NCBI RefSeq assembly: GCF_028502605.1
Contig: NC_079234.1
Span: 3,472,001 to 3,536,000 of the forward strand
Direction: 5' to 3'
DNA length: 64,000 nt
From: Trichoderma breve
Lineage: Eukaryota; Ascomycota; Sordariomycetes; Hypocreales; Hypocreaceae
In this document: in pieces, positions 10,834-22,184 of the stretch
Layout: each line of letters starts with the position of its first letter
How positions within the stretch are numbered: the stretch's first letter is position 1
Made by a program: the position numbers and the translations under genes
The notes under the pieces: model-generated
The model's database searches: none
What the model was told of the DNA's origin: nothing
Seen by the model: only the letters and a program-made list of their open reading frames with translations

Positions 10834-12108
10834 ATGGTTTGGGGCAGCTCCGAAAAGGCTGGCAGCCGCACGGCTGACAGTGGGATTCATTTGAACAATC
10901 AAGATATTGAAGCGTTCTTTATTCGCAACGGATTTGATGTGAGGACTCGAGATGCGTGCGATGAATATGCCCGCGTGCGATTCCCTAGCCTAGAAGCAAC
11001 GCCGACGTCGACGCAGGGCTATTGCTCTTATACGTTGAATATATCAAAGGAATATTTGCTGCAGTTTCGGCCAGAAGCTTTCATGTTGGATATAGATACT
11101 TGTCTTGAGGTGAAGGCTATATATGGCAAATACGCTCCGACAACCACATACCTAGGCAAGGTCCAAGACATCGTGATACAACATCCCGATGGCAATGTCG
11201 GATCACCAGCGATGCACGTCTACCTGCATAAACGGATCCCAGGAATCCCTCTATCTGAGTTTCGGACGAGGCGGAAGATGAATGGCCGTGAAGCCGATGA
11301 TAAGATATACAACAGGAGGCTGATGCGCGGCCTAGCCAAGGTTTTTGCTATGGGATTTCGTGGGCGACAGCCGTTGGGAGACGTGGCGATGCTAGCAGGC
11401 AGCATTTCGAAGGGCAGAATCGGCGAGTCGATGAGGTGGCGTCTTGGTCTTTTAAATGGCCTCCCGGGAGAAGATTTGCTCAGGCACGTCTCTGAAGCGC
11501 AGAGCCGGCTTGACAGCATAGAGGCATCGGATTGGTGTCTCACGCACGGAGACGTTCTTCCGGGTAATATGATGGTCGATGCAAAGACTGGACGATTAAC
11601 GGGACTTATCGACTGGGCTGAGGCGGAATGGCTGCCCTTTGGGATGGCTCTGTACGGCGTTGAAGAGGTCCTCGGAGAACACGTTCCATCGGAAGGCTTC
11701 AGATATTATCACAACCATGAAGAGCTACGCCAAGTGTTTTGGAGTAAATTCTTGTCCTTGACTAGACGAGAGGGGATACAGCTGAGACAGGTGGAAGCAG
11801 CACGAAAGCTGGGCATCTTACTCTGGAGGGGTATTGCGTTTGACGATGGGAGGATAGACCGCGTTGTGGAGGCCGGGAGGGACGATTCGGAGATACAGAA
11901 GCTGCGGCTGTTTCTAGAGGCGCCGAGCGAGTTGGAGAGTTTAGATAAAGTGCATCATCGGAACATCTTTTGGGATTTTGGACACTTTTCGTGTTGGGGA
12001 GGTGTTGAGTGGATGAGGATGAGGAAGAGGAGGGTGCATTTGAGAGGAAATGGTGATGAGGACAGAGATTTGGAGTCTGTTGTACAGAATGTCATGGGGA
12101 AGAGGTAA
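10834..12108 (+). CDS. aminoglycoside-phosphotransferase-family (protein-kinase-like) protein
   Basis: Intronless, 424 residues from the ATG at 10834; an in-frame TTG two codons upstream is not a credible start. An N-lobe-like region ends around HVYLHKRIPGIPLSEF. The catalytic loop is WCLTHGDVLPGNMMVD and the metal-binding segment is GLIDWAEAEWLPFGMALYGVEE. These are the Brenner motif and DFG-equivalent of APH-like small-molecule kinases, which are abundant in fungi. The natural substrate is unknown and drug resistance should not be inferred. The C-terminal about 60 residues are basic and unlike the family core. Confidence 0.75.
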   Translation: MVWGSSEKAGSRTADSGIHLNNQDIEAFFIRNGFDVRTRDACDEYARVRFPSLEATPTSTQGYCSYTLNISKEYLLQFRPEAFMLDIDTCLEVKAIYGKYAPTTTYLGKVQDIVIQHPDGNVGSPAMHVYLHKRIPGIPLSEFRTRRKMNGREADDKIYNRRLMRGLAKVFAMGFRGRQPLGDVAMLAGSISKGRIGESMRWRLGLLNGLPGEDLLRHVSEAQSRLDSIEASDWCLTHGDVLPGNMMVDAKTGRLTGLIDWAEAEWLPFGMALYGVEEVLGEHVPSEGFRYYHNHEELRQVFWSKFLSLTRREGIQLRQVEAARKLGILLWRGIAFDDGRIDRVVEAGRDDSEIQKLRLFLEAPSELESLDKVHHRNIFWDFGHFSCWGGVEWMRMRKRRVHLRGNGDEDRDLESVVQNVMGKR

Positions 12109-12434
12109 CACATTGTGTTTGTTAATTTGATGTGATTTAGAGCGAAATGGCCAGCCAGCATAATGAATAATGAAACTTTTCCTTTTCTTTTATCTGATGC
12201 ATGTTTACTAGAAGGGGTTATTTCCGGGTACAGGCATCTCAACTCTTCATTCACCGAGCACAATGTATGGCGTCAATATCCCTTCATCATATGCCTTTTG
12301 ATTCCAATCATCATCGATACTTTACATTTCTTCAAGAGGCTCAAGTTTAAAGAAAAGCTCGAAAGACTCACATACAACACAACACAAACATCAATACTCC
12401 AACTCCTCCTCTTTACAAACAAAATACTCCATGT
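12109..12434. other. convergent 3' intergenic region
   Basis: This separates the 3' ends of the APH-like gene (plus) and RGP1 (minus). It is AT-rich and contains only presumed 3' UTRs. Confidence 0.6.
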
Positions 12435-14961
12435 TTACACCACAAGCCCCTCTTCGGCCGCCTCATCTCTCTCCAAGCGCTCCAACCCAGTTCCGACCGC
12501 TCCGTACACGCGCAGAGGCACAGGCACGTCAAAGCTCTCGCACGCCAAGTTCTCAACCGCTACGAGAACCAACCCTCCCTTGTCGTCCCTCGAAATCTGC
12601 TCCAGCAGTGGGAATGGCGTTTGCTGCCCCCTCAAGGCATCGTGGCCCTGTGACGGCACGACGAATTCGACGCGAATCTTCCATTCAAAGCTGATGCCGC
12701 TTGTGACAAATTCGGGCGTAGCAGATATGGGTATCGTAGGCGTAAAAACCACCCGTCGCGTGAAGAGCGTGGATTCAGACGAGGCAACGTACACCTTGCG
12801 AGTTACTCTGTGAATACTCGAATCTGATCGCAGAGCCAGCGTCGAATCTATTTTTTCCGACGATTCCAAGGTTGCGTGTACAGCGTAGCATGGTATGTCG
12901 GCATCTGAAAAGTCGATAACCATGGTCACGACCTCTCCTAAACGGTAAGCTGGGCGGGTCAGCATTACAACGCCGACCCTCTGCCCATTCCGCGCAATTT
13001 CGAATCGGTTGGCGCTCTGCTGTCCTTGTCCAGTCAGGTTGCTCTTCATAATAGCAAGACGGATTGCCTCTTTGGCCGAGGTCGTATCGTCAAAGCTCGA
13101 CGATGACAGACGCCGTAGATCTGGAGTCGCCGTCGGAGACAGCAACGAGCCGCCTGCTTTATCACCAGGTCGATTCGTTAGGCCGTCGATGTATGATAAA
13201 AAGTCGCTCATGGCAGCTGTTGCCCCAGTGACCTCGCGTTCTCTATGGCTCTTCTGCTGCTTCCCAACCATCTTCACCAGGGCTTCATCACGAAGCAAGA
13301 TATAGGGATTCATGAGATCATGGCCGAGAATCTCGCCGTAATTGTTGACGCTCCCCAAAACACGAAACGGTACCTCAACGGTCCGAACATTCTGTTCTCT
13401 AGCGCCTCCTGGTCTCTGAGTGCCAATGACCAGACTGTATGAAATCTTGATGGCCTTTCCTTTATGTGTAGGAGGCAGCCCTCTGGGGAGCTTAAATGTG
13501 TATTCAAATGAGCGGCTCTCGCCGGGAGCCAGCTGTAAGTCGACAAAGAGGATCGACTGCGGGGTGCTCAGCAGGGGAACGGCCTTTGAGTTTGCAACAC
13601 CACGCATTTCCTTGATGGTGCTCAGCTCTCCGCCACCGAGAAAGTCGCCCAGGGAATTGCTTATGCTTCCCCAGCCAAAGCCCCGCAAGAGGCCATTCTC
13701 TCGACGACCCGATTCCAGTCCAACCACTCCACCACCTCGCCCGCCAACAACGGCCTTCTTTTTGACCTGTTCAAACGGTGCAAGACTAATCAGGGAGCCA
13801 TCTAGCGAAAAAGAGCCCTGGATTTGGGCAAAGCCCATCATGAGCGATTCGGTCCTTGACTGGTGCAAGGAGAAGGCTGAACCCCGGCGCGGATACGTTG
13901 GCCTCCCAGGACCTCTGGTCAGAGGCTGCGCCACATATTCCGAGGCCAGCGTCTCGGACGAGTGATTGCTTATCGAATAAAATTCACCACTGCTCCGGGG
14001 TGTCCCTCCAGCCATGCTCGTGCTAGAGAGTATACGCGCGGTAAGAATCGGTCTGTCGGGCGCAGGCGAGATCTGCTCCTTTGAGCGTATAGGGATGGGG
14101 CTGTCGACCGGCCCCGTCCTTGGACTTAGATGGCTATTATTGCCCGAGGCTTTTCGAGGGCTCGCAATTGGTTCCGAATCTGGTGCGGGCGCAGCGGGGA
14201 ATCGGAATTCGGGCATGGGGCTGGCCAAGGTTTTGGAGGACCTGCGCTGCACCGAGAGAGTTGACGACTGGGGGCTTCTTGGACCACCGCTGGGTATCCG
14301 ACCAAATCGATCGGGAGGATATGAAGCAGTAAAGAGCGGAGAAGATGTTCCTCTTTGTGAGAATGAGCCTTGGGGGGAATCAGTCAGCCAATTGGTTGTC
14401 CATAGTCATAACATAGCTTGCTGAAGTAGTTGCAATACCTGATTGGGGAGTGGAGGGCACTGTGGGCGGCCCGCGGGACGCAATCTGCAAACTGCTTGCG
14501 CGATTATGCGAATGACGCGGCTGTCGTGGGGAGTTTTCATAACGCGGCGACTGTGAATGCTCGTCGATGGTGCTGGTGGTTGATCCGATGGAGACGATGG
14601 ACACGGATCGTTTGTGCGCATGGCCCCGGGGGTCGCCGGGAACGACGGCTTGAGGCCATTGGATCGAGCCCTGCCGGCTTCTTGTGCTCGGCGATGGCAC
14701 GCTTAGCGATAGAGCCGCACGCCTATGGCCTCTGGCCGATGCAGCCGCCTTGCCCCGGGTTTGAATGGGCGACGCAAGCCTCTGCCTCTCGGACTGCGAC
14801 TGTGACTGCGACGGAGGGCGGGAGTGAGCCTGCTGCTGCTGCTGATTTGCCTCGGGGGCAATATTTCGAAAGGTGACGGTGCATTGAACCGCCTCGCCCG
14901 CGAAGACGGTCTGATCGCGCCAGTGGACGAAGACTCGGATGTTGCTGAAGCTGTCGGACAT
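12435..14961 (-). CDS. RGP1: RGP1-like subunit of the Ric1-Rgp1 Ypt6/Rab6 exchange factor
   Basis: Two exons, 14961-14439 and 14368-12435, giving 818 residues. The N-terminus (NIRVFVHWRDQTVFAGEAVQCTVTFRN) is the arrestin-like beta-sandwich start of Rgp1. A Ser/Gln-rich disordered region follows (about 40-290). Later come LQLAPGESRSFEYTFKLPRGLPP, KISYSLVIGTQRP and, near the C-terminus, ISFEWKIRVEFVVP. In yeast, Rgp1 with Ric1 activates Ypt6 at the Golgi for endosome-to-Golgi traffic. The intron (14369-14438) is GT-AG, phase 1. Family membership is clear from domain order; the biochemical role is inferred from yeast. Confidence 0.82.
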
Positions 14962-16020
14962 GGTGACGGCCCTCAGCGCAAGGCGGGAGCAGGGCGGCGG
15001 CCAGGACGAGGCCGAGCCGACATTTCCAACTCTGCGCTGCGTCTAGCCTTGCCTGAGGAGCACCGCACAGCTGGGCCGAGAAGTAGTGACGGGAGAGCGA
15101 GGGAAAATGGCGATGGTCGAGTGCGGTTGAGGTGGCAACGTCATGGTGTTGAGTTGATTCGAGCAGGGCGCTGGAGCTGCTGTCTGTCAATCCAGGCCCT
15201 GGAACAATCCGCTGGGGCCGGGCGGCAGCCAATCAGCGCCGGGCTCCCCGCCTGCTGCAGGTCCCTGGAAGCTTTGCGCCCCTCACTGGCGCTTGTCTTG
15301 TTTGCACAGGGCAAGGATGTATGTATTTGTGTATGTACCTTTTGCTAGGACCTACCTGTCTGGGTGCACTTGAATGCTCGTGTTTTGATGTCTAGCACGG
15401 CCAATGCTACTCTGATTCAGCCTAATCTAATGGCGAATCTGTCCTGGGTCTGAGCTAGCCGCCAATGGGTGCAACAAAACACTCCCGTCCATTTCATTCA
15501 ATGATAATGTAGATGCGTATTCACTTGTATGTACAGTAAGACGGAATTGGGAGATGCAAATCAGCAGCAGAGCATGCAATTCGAGGCTCCCATTTTCCTG
15601 CACTCCCTTGCATGCACAGCGTGTCATATGAGATGAGGGACGGAAGAGTACAACAGTGTGGCCAAAGAAGGAAATGGAGCCCAAAAAGAAGACACATTAA
15701 TCACCAACGAGTTGACAGCGCAAAATACACAAGTATACATACATTTAGCGATATAAGCACTTAATTAACTCATTAAGTGGTGCTTGTGTAGAGGAGCGCC
15801 TATTCAGCCAGCATCCGAAATCTACTATATAATTATAGTAGCAACTGCTAGAAAAATACAGATGTAGTAGCAGCTATGAGAGAAATGTAGATATAGTACC
15901 TAATATTAGAGAATATATAGCTGTAGTATCTATTTCACAGACCTCACAAAAAGAGATGTCTTGTGCATTTCATCCCTCTTCAAAGCTCAACGCAGACACA
16001 TGCCATATTGCAATCAGCCG
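14962..16020. other. intergenic region with RGP1 promoter
   Basis: The proximal part (to about 15300) is GC-rich and includes the RGP1 5' leader. The distal part is AT-rich and contains an imperfect minisatellite listed separately. No gene is supported. Confidence 0.6.
15826..15936. repeat. imperfect about 30-bp tandem repeat
   Basis: About three degenerate copies of a unit resembling tgtagtagcaactatgagag are seen, followed by aaat and similar sequence. They are AT-rich. A related string (ctgtagctatatag) occurs at 2466-2479. Function unknown. Confidence 0.4.
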
Positions 16021-17327
16021 CTAGATGTCCTCAATCCCAGCTGCCAGACTGTCCTCCAGAGATGTCCAATCTGCCTGGCCAAAAAAATCTTGAAGCAACC
16101 TCTGGGCTCTGGCTATAGGAACAACTTCCGTATAGTCACGGCCTTCATTTTCGGGATCGTCAGGGAATTCATGGTCTGGACGTAGTTTGCGCAAAATGGT
16201 AAGCACATCTGTCCAGTTGTACTCTGTTGCAAAGGCGAATATGCGCTCTGCTTTGACATTTGGGTCAAGAAGGGCTGCCACATGTAGACGAGCGGTGTCT
16301 CTGACGTCGACGAAATATTCTGGATGATGCATCATTTTTAGCAATCGAACTCTTGTCGCCGTAACTAAAATCTCTTGTTTACTTACGTGGTGGCAGCAAT
16401 TCCAGGGCAGAGTAGTCTCGCTTGAAAAAGTTACGAACGAAGCCCATGGTAGAACCGTGCATATGCTCTGGTATCAAAATTCGGCCAAACTTGAGATTCA
16501 TTAGCCAGTCCATTAGAAAAAGTGAATAGCCTGCGAGAGAGCCAAGAGTCTTTGCCTACATTGCAATTTGGCAATACAGTGTTAAGGACAAACCCGGGTT
16601 TATTCTCTTCCACCCACTTCCATGCAGCCCGTTCCCCTTCAGTCTTCGAAGCCGCGTACGTTATGTAGCCTTTTGCAGAGTCTGGCGCCTTGCCGCTCCA
16701 TGCGAGAGCGACAACGTCGTCGTTCCACGTGTCTGAGAGATTATTAGGACAAGTCATATGTGTGCGTAGCTAGTACATGCAATTTATACTTACTCTCATC
16801 GACTTTGACGCCCTTTTTGTTGGCCTGAGGAATGATTGCCGCGGTAGAAGACGACGTCAGAACGAAGCGCTTCACTGACTCTTGACTCGAAGCGGCCTTG
16901 AGGGCATTGATTGTGCCATTTCGGACAGCCGGTATGATCCTATGAGGATCACTGGCAAGACTAACGTCTGTGGCCTAGGCGTAGGTTAGTGACTATAATA
17001 CAGAGATTGGCATATCAGCCCATTTCTTACCACATGAATGATTCCGTCAGTCCCTTTGGCAGCAGAGGCAAAGGCGTCCTCTTCTTCCATTGCTGACACC
17101 ACGATGCTCTCATATCTGCCCTTGCCGTATCTCTCTTCGAAGAAGCGATCCAACCATGGTTTACTTTGCCTAACAGTCCCGCGAACATTATATCCCAGCT
17201 CTAACAATACATCGACAACATGCGACGCAATGTACCCATTGGCTCCGGTGACTAGTACCAAACCTTCGGGAGGGATAGCGTACTCGGAGGGTCTCATACT
17301 GTCAGAAATTGCGCTCAGACTTTTCAA
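16021..17327 (-). CDS. NAD(P)-dependent extended-SDR reductase (Gre2/dihydroflavonol-reductase-like)
   Basis: Five exons: 17327-17031, 16974-16794, 16732-16560, 16489-16387 and 16319-16021, giving 350 residues. The Rossmann motif is LVTGANGYIASHVVDVLLELGY near residues 24-45. RFVLTSSSTAA supplies the catalytic Ser, and YAASKTEGE supplies the Tyr-x3-Lys pair. NTVLPNCNFGRIL and QYFVDVRDTARLHVAALL are typical of the Gre2-like aldehyde/ketone reductase branch. Substrate unknown. All four introns are GT-AG and each junction restores a conserved motif. An internal Met 10 codons downstream (MRPSEYA) is an alternative start. Confidence 0.85.
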
Positions 17328-17884
17328 TTGCTTCTGAATTCTTCAATTGTCGCTTGGTTGGAATGACGGTAAAGCTTTGCTGCCACTAGCAAGTCATTGT
17401 GAAATGATTAGGAAACTATATTATATTATATCAAGACGCCCATGTTTCTTGCTTTCACAATCTTGATATAAAGATATAAAGACCCATTTAATTCCGTTAT
17501 CCAAGACTTCATTCCGGTTGGAGCAGCTGACAAATAACCGCTTTATACTCTATCCGCTTTCATGTCCGCTTTCATGTCCGCTCTCCAGGGTATGATGTGA
17601 TCAGCTGTCGCTTATCAGATTGAGCAAAAGATTGATTCGGGGGTTTGACTCTAAGGCTGTAGCGCAGCTATCTGCTGAACTAGCTACTCCATCATTATTG
17701 TCACTCCTATCTTGATTATAAATCTATCTATATCCTCTCAAATCTATATACAATGTCCACAAAAAGATTTCTCATGAGTTGCTGTTTTAACGAATCACAT
17801 CTATGATGTGATGATGTGCTAGTCCTTCATAAATATACGAGAAAACGGCAAATACATCGGTACATGTACATATATGCCCAACGT

Positions 17885-18045
17885 TACAAATCAGGAAGGT
17901 TTCAGAACGCAGGGATAATAGGTTACGCAAAGCCATCCTGATTTGTCAAGTGGGATAACGTATATATTTCCGCTACTCTTTGTATTTGTAAATGGCATAT
18001 ATGCAGAACGTGACAAATCAAGATGGGATAGCTTCGCGTAGGATT
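17885..18045. repeat. three copies of a tkACAAATCAGGAwGG motif, one inverted
   Basis: Copy 1 (acaaatcaggaagg, near 17887), copy 2 in reverse orientation (ccatcctgatttgtca, near 17933) and copy 3 (gacaaatcaagatggg, near 18011) share flanks. Copies 2 and 3 both continue into ctttgcg/cttcgcg. This suggests a decayed inverted-repeat element; no transposase was found. Confidence 0.4.
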
Positions 18046-18924
18046 CACACGGTAGGGATACTGTGATTTACTATAGACGCCGCGTTTGGCCTGCCCCACC
18101 AACCAGCTTGTCTATGCGGAGTTTAACTGCCTGTAAATACTCCATGTTGTCCTACCTTATCCATTTTACTAGCTCTGTGCTCTACCGCTTCAATTACCTC
18201 TTGGCCACTCATCGTCTCCTGCTCGCTAGTTGTCACTTGATTGAACCCTCGTACTAATCCGTAATTACAAATGCGACTGATGAAAGACTATATACATCTT
18301 GTAGCAATTTTTCATTTTAAAACGTAAAAGGCGGAACCGGAGGGCTATGGCGCATGCCAAGTGCGGCGAGCGTTGTCAGATCTTAACTTTCACTTCAGAC
18401 GGGATCTATGCTCCGGCATATACGATGGCCACATTGAAAAAGGCGGATGACAGAATTCTTATGGTACTGAGATTGTTTTCTCCTAGAAAAATGCATCAAT
18501 GGTCATTCCAGAAAATTAATGAGCGAGCTCCCAGCTATCGGAGAGTGCATTCAATCGCGTAGTGTTAGATGCCTTCAATCCGACATGCTTATATCATAAC
18601 CCTTCGCCAGGACCATGCTTCCAGCTTCGTAATTCTTCCCAGGGATTGCGGCGCAAAGACTGTCAACGAATGGTGCGTCATGTCATGCCAGATCTCCTAC
18701 GGCTATATCTTATGGCGCAGATAAAGCTAGCCACATGCAAACTATCGTCCACACGTACTATGCGGAAACGCGGTTTATGATAGCAATCAAGCCTACAATA
18801 ATGCATATAGACCAAGCTTTGTTGCTCATTCCTCCAAAATAAATCTCATGTGTCCCGTTCTGGTGAAATGGTCATCATTATGCAAAACAGCCCTTAGTTA
18901 TGAAAGGCTATTAACGCACCTGAG

Positions 18925-18945
18925 TCTCTCTCTCTCTCTCTCTCT
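18925..18945. repeat. (TC)n microsatellite
   Basis: About ten TC units in an AT-rich intergenic context. Confidence 0.8.
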
Positions 18946-20047
18946 ACAAGTAACTATTTGTGACTATTCCTAAGACGCAACTCTAGGATTAGCTATGCTA
19001 CGTCAGCCTTATAATGTAATCTTACCCTCCACATTTTTGCTACTGATATCATTAAACAAGCGCTTCCAGTACAAAGTATGTTGAAGAGGCAAAATCATAA
19101 TACCATGAAAGTTTTCAACAAGATATCGAAACATACATATACCCCTCGAACAGCGCTCATTCTACCCCAAGGTTGTGAATGGCAGATATATACTACTTAC
19201 CGTCCATACTTATCTTGGCGTTGGCACGATGGTATCACGTCAGTCCGTGAAGTATTTAAAAATTTGCTCTCATTTAATTTCCTTTGGTGGAATCATCTAC
19301 GAGAATGATCTGAAATTAAATCTCGCGATGATTCTTTACGCGGCTTTCTCAGCACCACCAAACACTCAAATTCTTTTCACCTGTCTTGCTTATGGGACAG
19401 ACCTCTCTATACGAGCCTCAGAAGAGCGTATGGTTATATGTGTGTGGCATGACTTAGGGCCAGAAGGCACGGTATATGATTCGGATTGGGGGGCAATTGT
19501 GCGTCAGTGTACAACCACCCATCACCGGATTGGAAGCATTCGAGAGCTATATGGTCAACATGAGCACAATGACGAAATTTGCTAGATAGTTTCAAAAAAT
19601 AGTTTCTTTTCTCCCGATGTCTTTGTTTCCGAATAGCCCAAGTAATGCAAAAGAGGTTGCTACTTAAGCAGGTACTCGAGGAGAGTAACAGAGCAAAAAG
19701 GTTGTTTACTCAAGCAGCAAAACAGGTTGCGAATTAGATGCAGAGTTTGGCTGCAAAGTGGCTGAGACAGAAATCGACTGTAAATATATAGATAAAAAAG
19801 CAATATGCTCTATGAAGACAGTTACCCTGCTGGATATGCCCGCCTCTAATAAAAACCCGATCCACACTGTTGTGACACAAAAGTCGTGGTAACCAACAGC
19901 ATTCATTCACCGTGTCCTGCCGTTGCGTGGCGCTGGGGCGTTGCCGCCACGTTTCATTTCCAATTTCTTCCAACTCTCTCCTTGTTTAAATAGAAGAGTT
20001 CTTCCTTGGGATGCGCTGAGAATTGAGAGCGCGCAAAGTCAACAGCC

Positions 20048-21781
20048 ATGGATGAAAATTCACCACAACAAAGCCCAAAGGCTAATTCACATGGCACACG
20101 GGGCACAGTGCCAGAAACTGCTCAGCCGGTTCATTCGACCAATTCCCGGCAGCCCAAACCAGACCTCAGGCTGTCCTCTCAATCGCCTTCCCTGCTGATA
20201 GAACTTCCCCGTGAGCTTCTGGGCAACATCGTGAGCCAGCTTGAGAACAGCGATCTCAAGAACCTCCGTCTCTCTTGCAAGCTTCTTGCTAGTACATCGG
20301 CCTTGCGCATCAAGCGTGTTTTCCTTTCTGCGAACCCGCTCAACGTCAGAGTTTTCCGCGCAATTGCTGACCATGAGGAATATCGCCATGGCGTTACTGA
20401 AATTGTCTACGACGATGCCCGGCTCCCACGATCTGCTTTTGAGGCTCAAGCGACACGGCGGCCCGAAATGTTGATCACAGGCCCTCCTCCTGACCCTCTC
20501 ACTCCGTGGGAGGCAGAATTTCAGTCAACAGCTCAGGAAGCAGATGAAGAGTGGTTTCAAAGTGCGCGAAAAGCGAACCTATGGGAAATCGGCGCCCATA
20601 AAAGCCATACTAAAGGCCAATGGGATAGTCTTACAAGAGAAAAACAGGCAGAGAGCGAGATGTCATACCCAGCATCGTGGGCATACTATCAGAATCTGGT
20701 CCGCCAACAGGACGAGGTTATTGCAAGCGGTGCTGATAAAGAAGCTTTTATATATGGCCTCCGACAGTTCCCCTCATTACGGACTGTCACCGTCACCCCT
20801 GCCGCCCATGGGATGTTGTTTAGCCCTCTCTATAAGACGCCAATGATTCGAGCCTTTCCATTTGGCTTCAACTACCCTCTTCCCCGCGGTTGGCCCGCAC
20901 GTCGTGAGCCAGAGTCTCCTTTGGATGCCGCACCATGGGTGGACGAGGGGCGCGAGGCTTGGGCTAGGCAGGTCAGAGAAAATTGGCGTGGTTTTCTGTT
21001 TGTTGCTTGTGCTCTCGCACAAGAGCGGCAGCACCACCATGTCTCCGAGTTTCTCATTGACTCCAATCAACTTCAAACTGGGATTAGCTGCCGCTTGTTT
21101 GAGCAACCTTGCGAAGCGTTCATAGATGTGGTATCGATCCTTGAGCTTCCTGGCCTGCGACGCTTTCATCTCTCTCTTAACGTTGAGGGGCAGTATCTCT
21201 ACAACTGGCAAGCTTTCCGAAGCGGGCTCTTGAAAGATGCACTTTCTAAAGCTGTGGATTTGGAGCAGTTTGCTCTAGCAACTGACATGGATATGGAGGA
21301 TCCGGATGAAGAAGAACCTCCCTCATTGGAGGTCATTATCCCAATTAACTCTTGGCCAAAGCTTCAACATCTCAAATTGTGGAATTATCATGTCAAAAAA
21401 TCCGAATTGCTCTTATTTTTAGCCCAGCTTCCACAAACGCTAAAGTTACTTGAGCTCGGCGTTCTGTTTTTTTACGATGGTGCGAGATACCTTGATCTGC
21501 TACAAGATATGCGCGACACCCTAGGTTGGCAAGAACGGCAAATTCGACCCAGTGTCAAGATTGCTCTCCCTCGTAGAGGTTACTACAGGGATGGACAGGC
21601 TATTGAGCTCAATAAGGAAATCGACGAGTTCTTGTATAATGGTGGTAACAATCCCTTTGCCGGAAAACCTACCCGTTCTGGAGTTCCTCGTGGTGTGGGC
21701 GTTATACGTGACGCATTTCTTGCGGACTTCGAGCAACCTTGGGATCTTCCACGGTGGCAATCTTCTGCTCAATCTCGCTAA
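20048..21781 (+). CDS. F-box domain protein
   Basis: Intronless, 577 residues. A disordered N-terminus of about 48 residues precedes an F-box (LLIELPRELLGNIVSQLENS DLKNLRLSCKLLA, about 49-82). The remainder is a long region with leucine-rich stretches (VVSILELPGLRRFHLSLNVE, PKLQHLKLWNYHV) of the kind seen in fungal F-box substrate receptors. The predicted role is Skp1 binding in an SCF ubiquitin ligase; the substrate is unknown. The start at 20048 (gccatgg context) is the first ATG of the frame. This architecture is common and often lineage-specific in filamentous ascomycetes. Confidence 0.8.
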   Translation: MDENSPQQSPKANSHGTRGTVPETAQPVHSTNSRQPKPDLRLSSQSPSLLIELPRELLGNIVSQLENSDLKNLRLSCKLLASTSALRIKRVFLSANPLNVRVFRAIADHEEYRHGVTEIVYDDARLPRSAFEAQATRRPEMLITGPPPDPLTPWEAEFQSTAQEADEEWFQSARKANLWEIGAHKSHTKGQWDSLTREKQAESEMSYPASWAYYQNLVRQQDEVIASGADKEAFIYGLRQFPSLRTVTVTPAAHGMLFSPLYKTPMIRAFPFGFNYPLPRGWPARREPESPLDAAPWVDEGREAWARQVRENWRGFLFVACALAQERQHHHVSEFLIDSNQLQTGISCRLFEQPCEAFIDVVSILELPGLRRFHLSLNVEGQYLYNWQAFRSGLLKDALSKAVDLEQFALATDMDMEDPDEEEPPSLEVIIPINSWPKLQHLKLWNYHVKKSELLLFLAQLPQTLKLLELGVLFFYDGARYLDLLQDMRDTLGWQERQIRPSVKIALPRRGYYRDGQAIELNKEIDEFLYNGGNNPFAGKPTRSGVPRGVGVIRDAFLADFEQPWDLPRWQSSAQSR

Positions 21782-22184
21782 TCGCTTGGCAAGACACCAT
21801 GCAAAGATAGCTAATATCTTGTAAAGTTGTCCAGCATATATAGGTTAGGGGGGAAATAAATGCGGTACTGCCTAGAAATGGACGAAATGAAGATTTAATC
21901 AATCCTAAACCTATTATTTATCACCACAACCCCAGCTTAGGTATTTTAATGCAACCTATTTGATTCTGATTCTCTGTCCACTATTCATAGCTACAGGTTA
22001 CTACAGTAGTTATGGTTGTTGTATTAATGCAGACATACAGCCTAGAGCCCAGAGCAGTCCGTCTTGACCGCTAGATTCCACCCATGGAAAGAGGACAAAT
22101 TAGTTCTTTATTTGTTGGTGTATTCTAGCATTCATCACCAACTTGTACATCTTGAAACCCGTTGCAGCCAGAAACCATGCCACA
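21782..22184. other. convergent intergenic region
   Basis: This lies between the 3' ends of the F-box gene and the LysM gene. It is AT-rich and nothing else is seen. Confidence 0.6.

Larger units (their letters stand above)
17328..20047. other. 2.7 kb intergenic region, no supported gene
   Basis: AT-rich sequence with several short open frames (for example plus strand 19078-19308 and 19175-19585) that lack recognisable motifs and overlap each other. It contains a dispersed imperfect repeat and a TC microsatellite, listed separately. The last few hundred bases hold the F-box gene promoter. Confidence 0.55.

Noticed and set aside
10834..12108. APH-like protein as an antibiotic-resistance gene
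   Set aside because: APH-fold kinases are numerous in fungi with unknown small-molecule substrates; nothing points to aminoglycosides.
13420..13965. 181-residue plus-strand frame inside RGP1
   Set aside because: It is antisense to the clearly coding RGP1 exon and is a compositional shadow.
19078..19585. Possible small gene in the 17-20 kb gap
   Set aside because: Two overlapping frames in different phases, no motif, no convincing splice structure.
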